In this document: positions 23,896 through 33,163 of the stretch, in pieces
Numbering within the stretch: the first letter of the stretch is position 1
Layout of the letters: every line of letters starts with the position of its first letter
Origin: Rhodococcus maanshanensis NBRC 100610
Lineage (GTDB): Bacteria; Actinomycetota; Actinomycetes; Mycobacteriales; Mycobacteriaceae
Assembly (NCBI RefSeq): GCF_001894865.1
Contig: NZ_BCXA01000014.1
Span: 1-63,599 of the forward strand
Reading direction: 5' to 3'
DNA: 63,599 bases
Made by a program: the position numbers and the translations under genes
The notes under the pieces: generated by a model
Database searches by the model: none
What the model was told of the DNA's origin: nothing
What the model saw: the letters and a program-made list of their open reading frames with translations, nothing else

Positions 23896-25029
23896 TCAGT
23901 TGCCAGCGCCCGGCAGCGGAACCGGCAGCGAACGGCCCTCGGGGACCGGCGGCGGCGGAATCGGCGGTGCGCCGTTGATCAGGATGTCGCCCTTGGCCGA
24001 GTTGACGATCGAGGCGAACCCGCCGGTGTCGAGCTCCTTGCCGACCGAGCAGGTGACCTTCCGGCTGCCGGCCAGCCAGCTGGTCAGGTCGATGTTGTCC
24101 CAGAACAGGGTGAGGGTCTTGTTCCGCAGCGCGTCCGGCGAGCCGAGGAACTCGTTGGACGCCTGCGTGCACGTCTCCTCCAGGTACTTGTCCTGGTCCG
24201 GGATGTCCGGGAAGCCGCCGGTGAACTTGGCGCCGAGGTCGACCACCGAGATCACCTCGAAGGCGTGCGGGTCCGTGCAGGCGACAGGGTCCGTCGGGAC
24301 GTTCTGGTTGATGCCGATGCAGGTGCCCGCGTCCCAGGTCTTCGACTGGTCCTGCCCGGCAACCGTCCCGTAGATCGATTGTGGTTTGCCGGTCGTGCCC
24401 GAGTACTGCAGACCGCAGCGCAGCGTGCGTTCCCCGGCCGCCCAGCCGGCCACCCCCGGGTTGATCAGGCCGACGCTGAACTTGCCGTTCGGGTCGAACT
24501 TGGCGCCGAGGTACTCGTTCACCGCTGGGGTGCAGTGCTCGTCGCGGAGCTGGGAGAACCGGAGCACGCCCGGGAACTTCGAGCCGGGGCCGAACTCGGT
24601 GCCGGGGAAGTTGCTCAGGTCCACCTCGGAGGCGACCTCGAACAGGTGCTCCGAGGAGCAGTCCACCTTTTCCAGGTCGCTGGCGTCGTCCTCGGTCCAC
24701 GTCAGGCAGTCGCCCGCGTGGGCGGTGCTGAACGCGCTGCCCGACACCGCGCCGGTCGACATCGGGCCGCCGGTGTTGGCGTGCGTGCTGAGGTCGTTCT
24801 CGCTCTTGAAGCCGCCGGAGAAGACCGCGGTCGCGATGGCGGCGATGACCGCGCCGAGCGCGATCGCGACGAGGGCACGCCTGGTCATGGTCGCGGACAG
24901 ATGGTGTCCGGGCTTGTCGGCCGACGGGGTGCCCGAGTCGCGGGTCGCCTCGGTGTCGAGGCGCGCGTCGTCGTCCCGCCCGGAGGCGTCGCGTTCGTTG
25001 GCGTGTTCGTCGGACATCTCGTCCATCAT
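23896..25029 (-). CDS. Septum formation family protein
   Basis: Membrane-anchored protein of 377 residues. An acidic, charged cytoplasmic stretch of about 47 residues precedes one transmembrane helix ([19 protein letters not shown]) and an external part with two related cysteine-containing halves ([20 protein letters not shown] and [20 protein letters not shown], each followed by HxFEV), the Septum_form domain repeat. The C-terminus is Pro-rich. Start could be 25029 or 25017 (MSDEH). It is divergent from serS by 80 bases and matches Rv3835 by position. The role is not well defined beyond the family name. Confidence 0.85.
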   Translation of the reverse strand: MMDEMSDEHANERDASGRDDDARLDTEATRDSGTPSADKPGHHLSATMTRRALVAIALGAVIAAIATAVFSGGFKSENDLSTHANTGGPMSTGAVSGSAFSTAHAGDCLTWTEDDASDLEKVDCSSEHLFEVASEVDLSNFPGTEFGPGSKFPGVLRFSQLRDEHCTPAVNEYLGAKFDPNGKFSVGLINPGVAGWAAGERTLRCGLQYSGTTGKPQSIYGTVAGQDQSKTWDAGTCIGINQNVPTDPVACTDPHAFEVISVVDLGAKFTGGFPDIPDQDKYLEETCTQASNEFLGSPDALRNKTLTLFWDNIDLTSWLAGSRKVTCSVGKELDTGGFASIVNSAKGDILINGAPPIPPPPVPEGRSLPVPLPGAGN

Positions 25030-25109
25030 GCCCGTTGGTCGCGCCGATGCCGAACCTTCCCCTGCACGCGGTGAGGGCCGTGCCCGCGTACCAAGTAAGG
25101 TTTGTGGTC

Positions 25110-26366
25110 GTGATTGACCTCAAGTTCCTGCGCGAGAATCCCGACGTCGTCCGCGAGTCACAGCGCACCAGGGGCGAGGACCCGGCCCTGGTCGACGCGC
25201 TGCTGGCAGCCGACGAGGCCCGTCGTGCCGCGGTGCTGGCCGGCGACAACCTCAGGGCGGAGCAGAAGGCGCTCGGCAAGAAGGTCGGGCAGGCGTCCGC
25301 GGAGGAGCGGCCCGCGTTGCTCGCCGGGTCGAAGGAACTGGCCCAGAAGGTCAAGGACGCCGAGGCCGCGCAGCACGAGGCGGACGCCGCGCTCGAAGCC
25401 GCGGCCCGCGCCATCTCGAACATCGTGCAGGAGGGGGCACCGGCGGGCGGCGAGGACGACTTCATCACCCTCGACACCGTCGGCGAGATCCCGTCCTTCG
25501 ACTTCGAACCGAAGGACCACCTCGAGCTCAGCGAGTCGCTCGGCCTGATCGACATGGAGCGCGGCGCCAAGGTGTCCGGCGCGCGCTTCTACTTCATGAC
25601 CGGTTACGGCGCGATGCTGCAGCTCGGCCTGCTGCAGCTGGCCGCGCAGAAGGCGACCGCGAACGGCTTCACCCTGATGATCCCGCCGGTGCTGGTGCGG
25701 CCGGAGATCATGCAGGGCACCGGGTTCCTCGGCCAGCACTCCGAGGAGGTGTACCACCTGGAGCAGGACGACCTGTACCTCGTCGGCACCTCCGAGGTCC
25801 CGCTCGCCGGGTACCACTCCAGCGAGATCATCGACCTGAGCGAGGGCCCGAAGCGGTACGCGGGCTGGTCGTCCTGCTTCCGCCGTGAGGCGGGCAGCCA
25901 CGGCAAGGACACCCGCGGCATCATCCGCGTGCACCAGTTCGACAAGGTGGAGATGTTCACCTACTGCAAGCCGGAGGATGCCGACGCCGAGCATCAGCGG
26001 CTGCTCGCATGGGAGCGGGAGATGCTCGCGGCAATCGAGGTGCCGTACCGGGTGATCGACGTCGCCGGTGGCGACCTCGGTTCGTCCGCCGCGCGCAAGT
26101 TCGACTGCGAGGCATGGGTTCCGACCCAGCAGGCCTACCGCGAGCTGTCGTCGACCTCGAACTGCACCACCTTCCAGGCCCGCAGGCTCGGCACCCGTTA
26201 CCGGGACGAGAACGGCAAGCCGCAGACCGCCGCGACCCTCAACGGCACGCTGGCGACCACCCGCTGGATCGTCGCGATCCTGGAGAACCATCAGCAGGCC
26301 GACGGCAGCGTCACCGTGCCGGTGGCGCTGCAGCCGTTCGTCGGGACCGACGTCCTGCGGCCGTAG
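25110..26366 (+). CDS. serS: Seryl-tRNA synthetase
   Basis: Class II synthetase of 418 residues that charges tRNA-Ser. The N-terminal coiled-coil arm (residues about 30-105) contacts the tRNA long arm. The catalytic core has motif 2 [20 protein letters not shown] and motif 3 with [17 protein letters not shown], plus the TSEVPL serine-site segment. The start is GTG at 25110 with the usual [12 protein letters not shown]-terminus. TAAGGT at 25096-25101 is eight bases upstream and no Shine-Dalgarno is visible, so a leaderless message is likely. An ankyrin gene follows in the same direction. Confidence 0.97.
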   Translation: MIDLKFLRENPDVVRESQRTRGEDPALVDALLAADEARRAAVLAGDNLRAEQKALGKKVGQASAEERPALLAGSKELAQKVKDAEAAQHEADAALEAAARAISNIVQEGAPAGGEDDFITLDTVGEIPSFDFEPKDHLELSESLGLIDMERGAKVSGARFYFMTGYGAMLQLGLLQLAAQKATANGFTLMIPPVLVRPEIMQGTGFLGQHSEEVYHLEQDDLYLVGTSEVPLAGYHSSEIIDLSEGPKRYAGWSSCFRREAGSHGKDTRGIIRVHQFDKVEMFTYCKPEDADAEHQRLLAWEREMLAAIEVPYRVIDVAGGDLGSSAARKFDCEAWVPTQQAYRELSSTSNCTTFQARRLGTRYRDENGKPQTAATLNGTLATTRWIVAILENHQQADGSVTVPVALQPFVGTDVLRP

Positions 26367-26387
26367 TTCCCGGTAACTTCGGTCGAC

Positions 26388-26780
26388 ATGACGGACGATC
26401 CGATCGACCCCCGGCTCCAGGAGATCGCGCAGCGGGTCTTCGACGCGGCCAGGGCGGGTGACGCCGGGACCATCGCCGCCTACCTCGACGCGGGCGTGCC
26501 GGTGAACCTCACCAACGGCACGGGCGACACATTGGTGATGCTCGCCGCGTACCACGGCCACGCCGAGGTGGTACAGCTGCTGATCGAGCGGGGCGCGGAC
26601 GTCGATCGGCTCAACGACCGCGGTCAGTCACCGGTCGCGGGCGCCATCTTCAAGGGCGAGGAGGCCGTGGTGCGCGCGCTCGCCGCCGCCGGGGCCGATC
26701 CGAACGCCGGCCACCCGACGGCCGTCGACTCGGCGAAGATGTTCGGCAGGCAGGACTACCTGGAGTTGTGGCGCTCGTAG
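26388..26780 (+). CDS. Ankyrin-repeat protein
   Basis: Small cytoplasmic protein of 130 residues made of about three ankyrin repeats: AYLDAGVPVNLTNGTGDTLVML, LIERGADVDRLNDRGQSPVAGA and ALAAAGADPNAGHPTAVDSAKM. Such repeats mediate protein binding; partner unknown. The ATG lies 21 bases after serS; TAACTT at 26374-26379 gives it a possible leaderless start of its own. It converges on the SnoaL-like gene with only four bases between stops. Confidence 0.9.
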   Translation: MTDDPIDPRLQEIAQRVFDAARAGDAGTIAAYLDAGVPVNLTNGTGDTLVMLAAYHGHAEVVQLLIERGADVDRLNDRGQSPVAGAIFKGEEAVVRALAAAGADPNAGHPTAVDSAKMFGRQDYLELWRS

Positions 26781-26784
26781 CCGG

Positions 26785-27219
26785 TCAGCCGAGGTCGACG
26801 CCGAGCCGGTCGGCGAGCTCGCGCAGCTTCTGCGCGTCGTCGATGCCGACCGAGACATACGTGTGCACGCCGTCCGGGTCCTCGCGGAGCACGTACTCGT
26901 AGTCGCTGGTCGTCAGCGGCTCGCCCGCGGAGTCGAGAAAGGTCCACCGCACCCGGACCCGGGCCAGCCGGTCGGTGAGCGCGGCCGATTCGAGGACCTG
27001 ATGCGAGATCCCTGCGAGTCCCAACTGCTTTAACAGCGGGTACGACTGGCGCAGGCCCTCCGCCATGTCCGCCCGGCTCGAGAGCGACCCGGCGAACTCG
27101 TCGGTGAGGATGGTGCCCGGCATGCCCCACATCGCGGCGGTCGCCTCGGCGTCGAACGAGGTCAGTGAGTTCCCGTAGGCGGTGAGATAGCGGTCGATGG
27201 TGTCCCGATCCAGTGCCAT
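26785..27219 (-). CDS. SnoaL/NTF2-like protein of unknown role
   Basis: Protein of 144 residues with an NTF2-like look: N-terminal helices (ALDRDTIDRYLTAYGNSLTSFDAEATAAMWG) followed by strands carrying RVRVRWTFLDSAGEPLTTSDYEYVL. No catalytic residues can be named. The ATG at 27219 is chosen because upstream codons belong to the TetR gene's end. It lies 32 bases downstream of the TetR gene on the same strand, so the regulator may be co-expressed with it. Confidence 0.75.
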   Translation of the reverse strand: MALDRDTIDRYLTAYGNSLTSFDAEATAAMWGMPGTILTDEFAGSLSSRADMAEGLRQSYPLLKQLGLAGISHQVLESAALTDRLARVRVRWTFLDSAGEPLTTSDYEYVLREDPDGVHTYVSVGIDDAQKLRELADRLGVDLG

Positions 27220-27251
27220 CGCTTCACGATAGGCCCGATCGGCCGGGGCGC

Positions 27252-27899
27252 TCAGCCGTGCTCGCCCCTGACCGACTGCCAGATCCGTTCGGGCAGTACC
27301 CGCGCCGCCTCGTCCAGGTCGATGCCGGGCGCGGCCGACAGCCAGCGCCTGCTGGTCTCCGCGACCGGTCCGATCACCAGCATCTCGATCAGGGCGGGGG
27401 ACAACGCCACCACCCGGCCTGCTTCGACGTGCGGTGTCATCCAGTCGGCCATCGCCTGCATGCGGGGGCCCTTCTCGGCCGCGAGCTGCTCGGCGTACGC
27501 GGGCAGGAAGCCGGAATAGGCCGAGGCGTGGATGAAGTGTGCCTGGGCACGGTGCCGCCCCACCCAGCGCAGGTAGGCCGCGGCCATCGCCTTGATGCCG
27601 GTCCGCGCGGTCCGGCAGCGCACCAGCTCGGCGATCAGCGAGTCCAGCAGATCGGACATGCAGCGGCTGTAGAGGGCTGCCGACAGGCCGTCGAAGCTGC
27701 CGAAGTGGTGGTAGAGGCTGCCGACGCTGACGCCGCTCTCCCCGGTCACCGCGGTCATGGTGAACCCGGTGGGCCCGGACTGCGCGAACACCGCCAGCGC
27801 CCCGTCGAGGAGTCGCTGCCTGGTCTCGGTGCCGCGATGCTGCGTGCCGATGTCCACCTCCGGGGCCCACGGGCAGGTCATTGACAGGCCGCCGCGCAT
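27252..27899 (-). CDS. TetR family regulator divergent from acyl-CoA synthetase
   Basis: Regulator of about 215 residues. The helix-turn-helix is FTMTAVTGESGVSVGSLYHHFGSFDGL; the C-terminal half has the long helices of fatty-acid-type TetR proteins. Start candidates are ATG 27899, GTG 27908 and ATG 27881. It is divergent from fadD with about 50 bases between, which hold a TTTCTAGAAA palindrome. It probably represses its own gene and the synthetase, with an acyl-CoA or fatty acid as ligand (inference). Confidence 0.87.
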   Translation of the reverse strand: MRGGLSMTCPWAPEVDIGTQHRGTETRQRLLDGALAVFAQSGPTGFTMTAVTGESGVSVGSLYHHFGSFDGLSAALYSRCMSDLLDSLIAELVRCRTARTGIKAMAAAYLRWVGRHRAQAHFIHASAYSGFLPAYAEQLAAEKGPRMQAMADWMTPHVEAGRVVALSPALIEMLVIGPVAETSRRWLSAAPGIDLDEAARVLPERIWQSVRGEHG

Positions 27900-27908
27900 T
27901 GAAGACAC

Positions 27909-27926
27909 TTTCTAGAAAAGCTCTCT
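27909..27926. promoter_or_regulatory. Palindromic operator between tetR and fadD
   Basis: TTTCTAGAAA (27909-27918) is a perfect 10-base palindrome, continued by a looser inverted repeat TAGAAAAGCTCTCTA (27913-27927). The short AT-rich gap of a divergent TetR/target pair is the expected operator position. Confidence 0.55.
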
Positions 27927-27949
27927 AATTTTAGCGGAGGGGTCTGCGC

Positions 27950-29740
27950 ATGCGCGAGTACGAGTTACCAGCGACGTTCACCATCCCGGCCGATGTGTCG
28001 ATGGCGGACACGGTGTTCCGGCACGCGCAGGACTCGCCGGACTTCGTCCCGTTCCAGCTGCCGACCGGGTCGGGTCACTGGTCCGATGTCACCGCCGCCC
28101 GGTTCGCCGAGAGCGTCACCGCGGTGGCGAAGGGCCTGATCGCCTCCGGTGTCGCGCCCGGGGACCGGGTCGCGATCATGTCGGCGACCCGGTACGAGTG
28201 GGTGCTGCTCGACTACGCCATCTGGACAGCGGGCGGCTGCACGGTGGCGATCTACGAGACTTCGGCTGCGGCGCAGGCGAAGTGGATCCTCGAGGACTCG
28301 GGGACCACGCTGCTGATCGTGGAGGCGCAGCGGCACGCCGACACGGTCAGTGAGGTGGCGGCCGCCGCTCCCGCGCTGCGCGAGACGCTGCGGATCGACG
28401 CGGGCGCGGTCGACGAGTTGGTCCGTCGCGGGGCCCAGGTGGACGACGCGGAGCTGCGCGCGCGGCGCGGCGCGGTGGGTGCGAGCTCGCCGGCCACCCT
28501 CATCTACACCTCCGGCACCACCGGTCGTCCGAAGGGCGTGCAGCTGACCCACGCGAACCTGTTCGCCGAGTCGGTGGCGGCGCGCACCGCGCTGAGTGAC
28601 GCCCTCGCCGAGGGCAAGCGGACCCTGATGTTCCTGCCGCTGGCGCACGTTTTCGCCCGCGCGATCTCGGTGGGAGCGTTCGATGCGAAGGTCACAGTCG
28701 CGCACACCGCGGACTGGACGACGCTGGTCGATCAGTTCGCCGCGTTCAAGCCGAACTTCATCCTGTCCGTGCCGCGGGTGTTCGAGAAGGTCTACAACGC
28801 GTCCCGGCAGAAGGCCGTCGACGGTGGCAAGGCCAAGATCTTCGACAAGGCGGCGGTGACCGCGATCGAGTGGAGTCGCGCCAGGGACGAGGGCGGGGCC
28901 GGTATGGGGCTGCGGCTCCGGCACGCGTTGTTCGACCGGCTGGTCTACGGGAAATTGCGGGCCGCGCTCGGCGGCGAGTGCGACCTCGCCGTTTCCGGCG
29001 GTGGCCCGCTGGGTGCCCGGCTCGGGCACTTCTTCCGCGGCGTCGGCCTGCCGATCTACGAGGGGTACGGCCTCACCGAGACCAGCGCTGCGGTCACCGT
29101 GAACACCTCGACCCATCAGCGGGTCGGCACCGTGGGCCGCCCGCTCGACGGACACGCGGCGCGGATCGCCGACGACGGCGAGCTACTGGTGCGCGGGCCG
29201 GTGGTGTTCGGCGGTTACTGGCACAACGAGGAGGCCACCGCGGACGCCTTCGTCGACGGCTGGTTCCGCACCGGCGACCTCGGGACGATCGATGATGCCG
29301 GTTTCGTCACCATCACCGGCCGTAAGAAGGAGATCATCGTGACCGCGGCGGGCAAGAACGTCTCCCCGTCGCAGCCGGAGGATGCGCTGCGGGCGCACCC
29401 GCTGATCGGCCAGTGCATGGTCGTCGGTGATGCGAAACCCTTTGTCGGGGCGCTGATCACACTCGACCCGGAGGCATTGCCCGGATGGCGGGAGCGCAAC
29501 GGGGTCGCCGCCGACGTGCCGCTCGCGGAGCTGGTCGGTCACCCGGCGATGGTCGCGGAGATCGATGCCGCGGTCGCGGAGACGAATGCGCAGGTGTCCT
29601 CGGCCGAACAGATCAAGAAGGTCCGGATCCTGGCCGTCGACTGGACGCAGGAGACCGGCGAGCTGACCCCGAAGATGTCGCTCAAGCGCAACGTGGTCCT
29701 CGAGCGCCACGCGGTCGACGTCGAGGAGATCTACGCCTGA
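27950..29740 (+). CDS. fadD: Long-chain acyl-CoA synthetase (AMP-binding)
   Basis: Adenylate-forming enzyme of 596 residues that activates long-chain fatty acids to acyl-CoA. It has the P-loop-like YTSGTTGRPKGVQLTH, the A5 motif YGLTETSAAVTVNTST, the FVDGWFRTGDLG hinge region and GRKKEIIVTAAGKNVSP, which places it with bacterial FadD15-like long-chain synthetases. GGAGGGG seven bases before the ATG is a strong ribosome site. The divergent TetR is its likely repressor. Subtype is judged from motifs only. Confidence 0.92.
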   Translation: MREYELPATFTIPADVSMADTVFRHAQDSPDFVPFQLPTGSGHWSDVTAARFAESVTAVAKGLIASGVAPGDRVAIMSATRYEWVLLDYAIWTAGGCTVAIYETSAAAQAKWILEDSGTTLLIVEAQRHADTVSEVAAAAPALRETLRIDAGAVDELVRRGAQVDDAELRARRGAVGASSPATLIYTSGTTGRPKGVQLTHANLFAESVAARTALSDALAEGKRTLMFLPLAHVFARAISVGAFDAKVTVAHTADWTTLVDQFAAFKPNFILSVPRVFEKVYNASRQKAVDGGKAKIFDKAAVTAIEWSRARDEGGAGMGLRLRHALFDRLVYGKLRAALGGECDLAVSGGGPLGARLGHFFRGVGLPIYEGYGLTETSAAVTVNTSTHQRVGTVGRPLDGHAARIADDGELLVRGPVVFGGYWHNEEATADAFVDGWFRTGDLGTIDDAGFVTITGRKKEIIVTAAGKNVSPSQPEDALRAHPLIGQCMVVGDAKPFVGALITLDPEALPGWRERNGVAADVPLAELVGHPAMVAEIDAAVAETNAQVSSAEQIKKVRILAVDWTQETGELTPKMSLKRNVVLERHAVDVEEIYA

Positions 29741-29743
29741 CGG

Positions 29744-30193
29744 TCAGCGGGCGCCGGTCACGAGGTCCCGCTCGGCGTCCGCGCGGAGGTCGTACTCGGC
29801 GCGGGCCCTTGCGACCTCGTCCTGATGCACCTCGGTCCAGCTGACCAGCGCCTGGATCGTCTCGTGCAGCGTCTCGCCGAGCGGGGTGAGCGCGTAGTCG
29901 ACCCGGGGCGGCACGACCGGGTACACGGTGCGCCGGACCAGCCCGTCGCGCTCGAGCTGCCGCAGTGTGACGGTCAGCATCCGCTGGCTGATGCCGTCGA
30001 TCTCCCGGCGTAGCTCGGTGAAGCGCAGGGTTCGCCGGTCGAGCAGCGCGATCACCAACAGGGACCACTTGTCCGCGATCCGGTCCAGGATCTGGCGGAC
30101 CTCGCAGTCCTCCCTGGTGTCCCACTGATAGGGGTCCCGGTCGCCGACGGTACCGGCGCAGTGAGTCGGTTCCTTCAAAGTGCCTTCTTCCAT
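29744..30193 (-). CDS. HxlR family transcriptional regulator
   Basis: Winged-helix regulator of about 149 residues. The HxlR core is clear: DCEVRQILDRIADKWSLLVI, LRFTELRREIDGISQRMLTVTLRQLERDGLV and YALTPLGETLHE. The Cys in EDCEVR is the residue that senses oxidants or aldehydes in several HxlR proteins. The start is uncertain; ATG 30193 is used, ATG 30199 is possible. It is divergent from an MFS exporter gene, which it probably controls. Confidence 0.88.
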   Translation of the reverse strand: MEEGTLKEPTHCAGTVGDRDPYQWDTREDCEVRQILDRIADKWSLLVIALLDRRTLRFTELRREIDGISQRMLTVTLRQLERDGLVRRTVYPVVPPRVDYALTPLGETLHETIQALVSWTEVHQDEVARARAEYDLRADAERDLVTGAR

Positions 30194-30298
30194 GGTCATC
30201 GATGGTGCCGAAGAATGGGGCAAGTTACAAGAGGGAACCGACCAGACGGTGAGGAACCGAAGGTGCGGTTTTCCGACGGCCGATCGAAGGAGCGTTCA

Positions 30299-31711
30299 GT
30301 GCTGGAATCCCCGCAGGCAACCCTGCTCGAACGAGAACGCGACCGCTTCACCGGCCGCGAGTGGGCCATGCTCCTCGTGCTGTGCGGCGCCATCTTCCTC
30401 GAGGGCGTCGACGTTTCGATGTTCGGTGTTGCGCTGCCCTCGATCCGCGCCGACCTGGCGATGTCCACCGCCGAACTGCAGTGGGTGATCAGCGCTTACG
30501 TGCTCGGCTACGGCGGCTTCATGCTGCTCGGGGGCAGGGCCGCGGACCTGCTCGGCAGGCGCCGGATGTTCCTGATCTGGCTCGCGGTGTTCATCGCCTT
30601 CTCCGGTCTCGGCGGGCTGGCATCGGAGGGCTGGGTCCTGATCGCGGCGCGCTTCGTGACGGGGGTCGCCGCGGGTTTCATGGCACCCGCCGGACTGTCG
30701 ATCATCACCACCTCGATCGCCGAGGGGCGCAAGCGCAATCAGGCGCTGCTGGTCTACGCGGGAACGGGTGCGGCCGGCTTCTCGCTCGGCCTCGTCGTGG
30801 GTGGTGTGCTCGCCGAGTTCTCCTGGCGCTGGGTCTTTTTCGCTCCCGTGATCCTGGCCGCGCTGATCCTGCTCGCCGGCATCCGGCTGATCCCGGTACA
30901 GGCGCGGCCGGGCTCGCGGTCGATCCGGGACTTCGACCTGCTCGGTGCGTTCAGCGTCACCGGGGCGATGCTGCTGCTGGTCTACGGGGTGGTCCGGGCG
31001 CCCGACGTCGCGCTCGGGTCCACCCTCGCGGTCCTGGCGGGCGGTGTCGCGCTGTTGGCGCTGTTCGTCACGGTGGAGCGCCGGGTATCCGCGCCGCTGG
31101 TTCGTCTCGGCATCCTGCGCTCTGGCCCGCTGGTCCGGGCGAACATCGCCGCGCTGCTGTTCGCCGGCTCGTTCGTCGGATTCCAGTTCATCCTCGTCCT
31201 CTATCTGCAGGAACTGCGCGGGTGGTCGGCGCTGGCGACCGGCCTGGCCATGCTCGCGGTTGCGGGCGACGCGGTGCTCGCGCCGACACTGACGCCGCGG
31301 CTGGTGAACCGGTACGGGAACGTCCGGGTGATCTTCGCCGGGCTGTTGGTGGCCGGGGTGGCGTACGCGTCGTTCCTGTGGATCGGCGCCGACGCGGCCT
31401 ACGCGGCGATGCTGCCCGCGCTGATCCTCATCGGTGTCGCGTTCGCGCTGGTGTACGGGCCGCTGACGATCGCGGGCACGGACGGGATCGCCGAAAACGA
31501 GCAGGGCCTGGCCGGTGCGTTGCTCTACACCTCCTGGCAGCTCGGTTCGGCGCTCGGGCTCGCGATGGTCACTGCGGTGCAGGTCATCACGCTCGGTGGC
31601 GACCACTCGGAGTCGGGCCTGCTCGACAGTTACCGTGCGGCCCTGACGGTTCCGGTGATCGCGATCGCGGTTGCCGCAGCGGTGACCGCGTTCGGGCTGC
31701 GCAGACGGTGA
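30299..31711 (+). CDS. MFS transporter, DHA2-type drug exporter
   Basis: Proton-driven exporter of 470 residues with about 14 hydrophobic segments. Motif A appears as GGRAADLLGRRRMFL between helices 2 and 3, and motif C-like Gly-rich text appears in GTGAAGFSLGLVVGGVLAEF. These fit the DHA2 (EmrB/QacA) drug:H+ antiporters. GTG at 30299 has AAGGAG six bases upstream; in-frame codons further 5' overlap the HxlR promoter. The pairing with a divergent HxlR regulator suggests inducible efflux of a toxic compound; substrate unknown. Confidence 0.9.
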   Translation: MLESPQATLLERERDRFTGREWAMLLVLCGAIFLEGVDVSMFGVALPSIRADLAMSTAELQWVISAYVLGYGGFMLLGGRAADLLGRRRMFLIWLAVFIAFSGLGGLASEGWVLIAARFVTGVAAGFMAPAGLSIITTSIAEGRKRNQALLVYAGTGAAGFSLGLVVGGVLAEFSWRWVFFAPVILAALILLAGIRLIPVQARPGSRSIRDFDLLGAFSVTGAMLLLVYGVVRAPDVALGSTLAVLAGGVALLALFVTVERRVSAPLVRLGILRSGPLVRANIAALLFAGSFVGFQFILVLYLQELRGWSALATGLAMLAVAGDAVLAPTLTPRLVNRYGNVRVIFAGLLVAGVAYASFLWIGADAAYAAMLPALILIGVAFALVYGPLTIAGTDGIAENEQGLAGALLYTSWQLGSALGLAMVTAVQVITLGGDHSESGLLDSYRAALTVPVIAIAVAAAVTAFGLRRR

Positions 31712-31724
31712 CCCGGGGGAGGGG

Positions 31725-32126
31725 TCAGTCCCGGTCGTGGTGGCACACGGCCTCGAGGAGGAATCCGTGCGGATCGGTCCAGAAGGTGGCGTAGTACGGC
31801 GGCGGGTACTCGGGGAATTCGCGTGGGGCGTGCACGATCTCGCTGCCGAGCGCGGCCACGGCATCGGCGACCTCGCGAACCCGGGTGCGGGTGGGGACCA
31901 CGAACGCCAGGTGCTGCAGCCCGGCGCGCTCCCGCGAATACCCGGACGCCGGGTCCGCCGCCGGGTACAGGAACAGGTAGGTGCCACGCTTGCCGTCGGC
32001 GGGACGGTAGGAGTGCTGGGTGATGTCGCCGAAGAACGTCTCGAACCCCAGCAACGGCAGGATCTGGTCGTAGTACGCGACCGCCCGGCCCAGGTCCGGC
32101 ACGTTGATGCCCAGGTGTCCGATCAT
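31725..32126 (-). CDS. VOC (glyoxalase/dioxygenase-like) protein
   Basis: Protein of 133 residues with the paired beta-alpha-beta-beta-beta modules of the vicinal-oxygen-chelate fold: GHLGINVPDLGRAVAYYDQI at the start with a metal His, LQHLAFVVPTRTRVREV in the middle with a second His, and TFWTDPHGFLLEAV at the end with a metal Glu. It may be a metalloenzyme such as a glyoxalase, or an antibiotic-binding protein. It is convergent with the MFS gene and ends 13 bases from its stop. Confidence 0.88.
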   Translation of the reverse strand: MIGHLGINVPDLGRAVAYYDQILPLLGFETFFGDITQHSYRPADGKRGTYLFLYPAADPASGYSRERAGLQHLAFVVPTRTRVREVADAVAALGSEIVHAPREFPEYPPPYYATFWTDPHGFLLEAVCHHDRD

Positions 32127-32180
32127 CGCCGCCCCCTCCGCGTCGGCCTCGCCATAGCCGTCGACGCCGAGGACCGTCCG

Positions 32181-32774
32181 CTACCGGGCGCTCATGCCAT
32201 GGACCGGTGTTGCGTGGATGCCGGTGCCGTATTCGTGCCGAAGTCCGCTGTGCGCGATGAATCCACCGGCGTGTGGCAGCACCGGACGCGAGCCGATCTT
32301 GTCGACCGCCATCCGCCGGATGGCGCGGTTGAGCCTGCTCGAGGCCCTCGTGACCGCCGCCCAGTCCCAGGCGGCGGGATCACCCAACTCGGGCAACGTT
32401 TCAGCCCACGCTGCCGCACGCTTGGCGCTGTTGTGATTGGTGTGGCTCCAGCGCAACTCCTCGGCCCATGGTCCGCCGTACCGGAGCTGTATCAATCCCC
32501 AGCCTTCGCAGGTGTATCGGAAGGTGGCCCCGCCACCGGCGCCAGGAAGTAGGTCGATCCGACTGGCCAAGGGTTCCGGCCCCGACCCCGCGACGAACAA
32601 TGCCAGGGACCGACCCCGTCGGCTGTCGGGGACGTCGGCGGCCTCCGAGAACTCCCGCAGCTCGGCACCGGGTTCCGAATCGGACTCGAAGACGCGGAAC
32701 AGTTCCAGGTCGAACACCGCCTGGACGACCGCGGACCAGTCATCGTCGACGGCGTAGAAGTTCAGGTTCGGCAC
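32181..32774 (-). CDS. Conserved protein of unknown function
   Basis: Protein of 197 residues beginning PNLNFYAVDDDWSAVVQAVF. I recall similar proteins in Streptomyces and other actinomycetes but know no function. The middle has FRYTCEGWGLIQLRYGGPW followed by SHTNHNSAKRAAAWAE; the C-terminus has SRPVLPHAGGFIAHSGLRHEYG with conserved-looking His residues. No signal peptide or membrane segment. GTG start. It stands alone between the VOC gene and a small secreted protein, all on the minus strand but with gaps of 54 and 95 bases. Confidence 0.72.
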   Translation of the reverse strand: MPNLNFYAVDDDWSAVVQAVFDLELFRVFESDSEPGAELREFSEAADVPDSRRGRSLALFVAGSGPEPLASRIDLLPGAGGGATFRYTCEGWGLIQLRYGGPWAEELRWSHTNHNSAKRAAAWAETLPELGDPAAWDWAAVTRASSRLNRAIRRMAVDKIGSRPVLPHAGGFIAHSGLRHEYGTGIHATPVHGMSAR

Positions 32775-32869
32775 CCGCTCACTATGTCAGCAGGAAGGCC
32801 GAACCCGATGCCCGTGAACCGTTGGGTGTGAACCGTCCGGTGGCTCAGGTTTGTTGTCCGTTCTCCGTC

Positions 32870-33163
32870 TCAGGCGGCGCTCTGGAAGATTCCGGGGGGC
32901 TCGCAGGGATTCGGCACCACTTGATCCCGCCGATCCTGGAGGTCCTGGTTGCGTTCGATCCGCTCTCGCTCCCGGTCCTGTTGCCACGTGTCGTCGTCGT
33001 CCATGTCCCGGTCGTCGAAGGGCGAGCTGCTGTTCTGGATCTCGGGGCACGGGACCGGGTCCTGTGCGGCCACCGCCGTTCCCGCCCGATCGTCACCGTA
33101 GCCACCGAAGAGCACCGCGCCTGCGGCAAGGAATCCGAACATCCAGGTGATCGCGAGTTTCAC
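32870..33163 (-). CDS. Small secreted acidic protein
   Basis: Predicted exported protein of 97 residues. It starts at a GTG with GGAAGGA about eight bases upstream; the N-terminus KLAITWMFGFLAAGAVLFGG is a signal sequence or anchor. The rest is hydrophilic and heavily charged (DDRDMDDDDTWQQDRERERI) with two Cys (PVPCPEIQ and VVPNPCEPPG) that could form a disulfide. The frame continues far upstream without a start that makes sense, so only this part is called. No family recognised. Confidence 0.6.
   Translation of the reverse strand: MKLAITWMFGFLAAGAVLFGGYGDDRAGTAVAAQDPVPCPEIQNSSSPFDDRDMDDDDTWQQDRERERIERNQDLQDRRDQVVPNPCEPPGIFQSAA

Noticed and set aside
21672-23978. 768-codon plus-strand open frame
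   Set aside because: Antisense to EspG, PPE, PE and the metallopeptidase; no recognisable motif.
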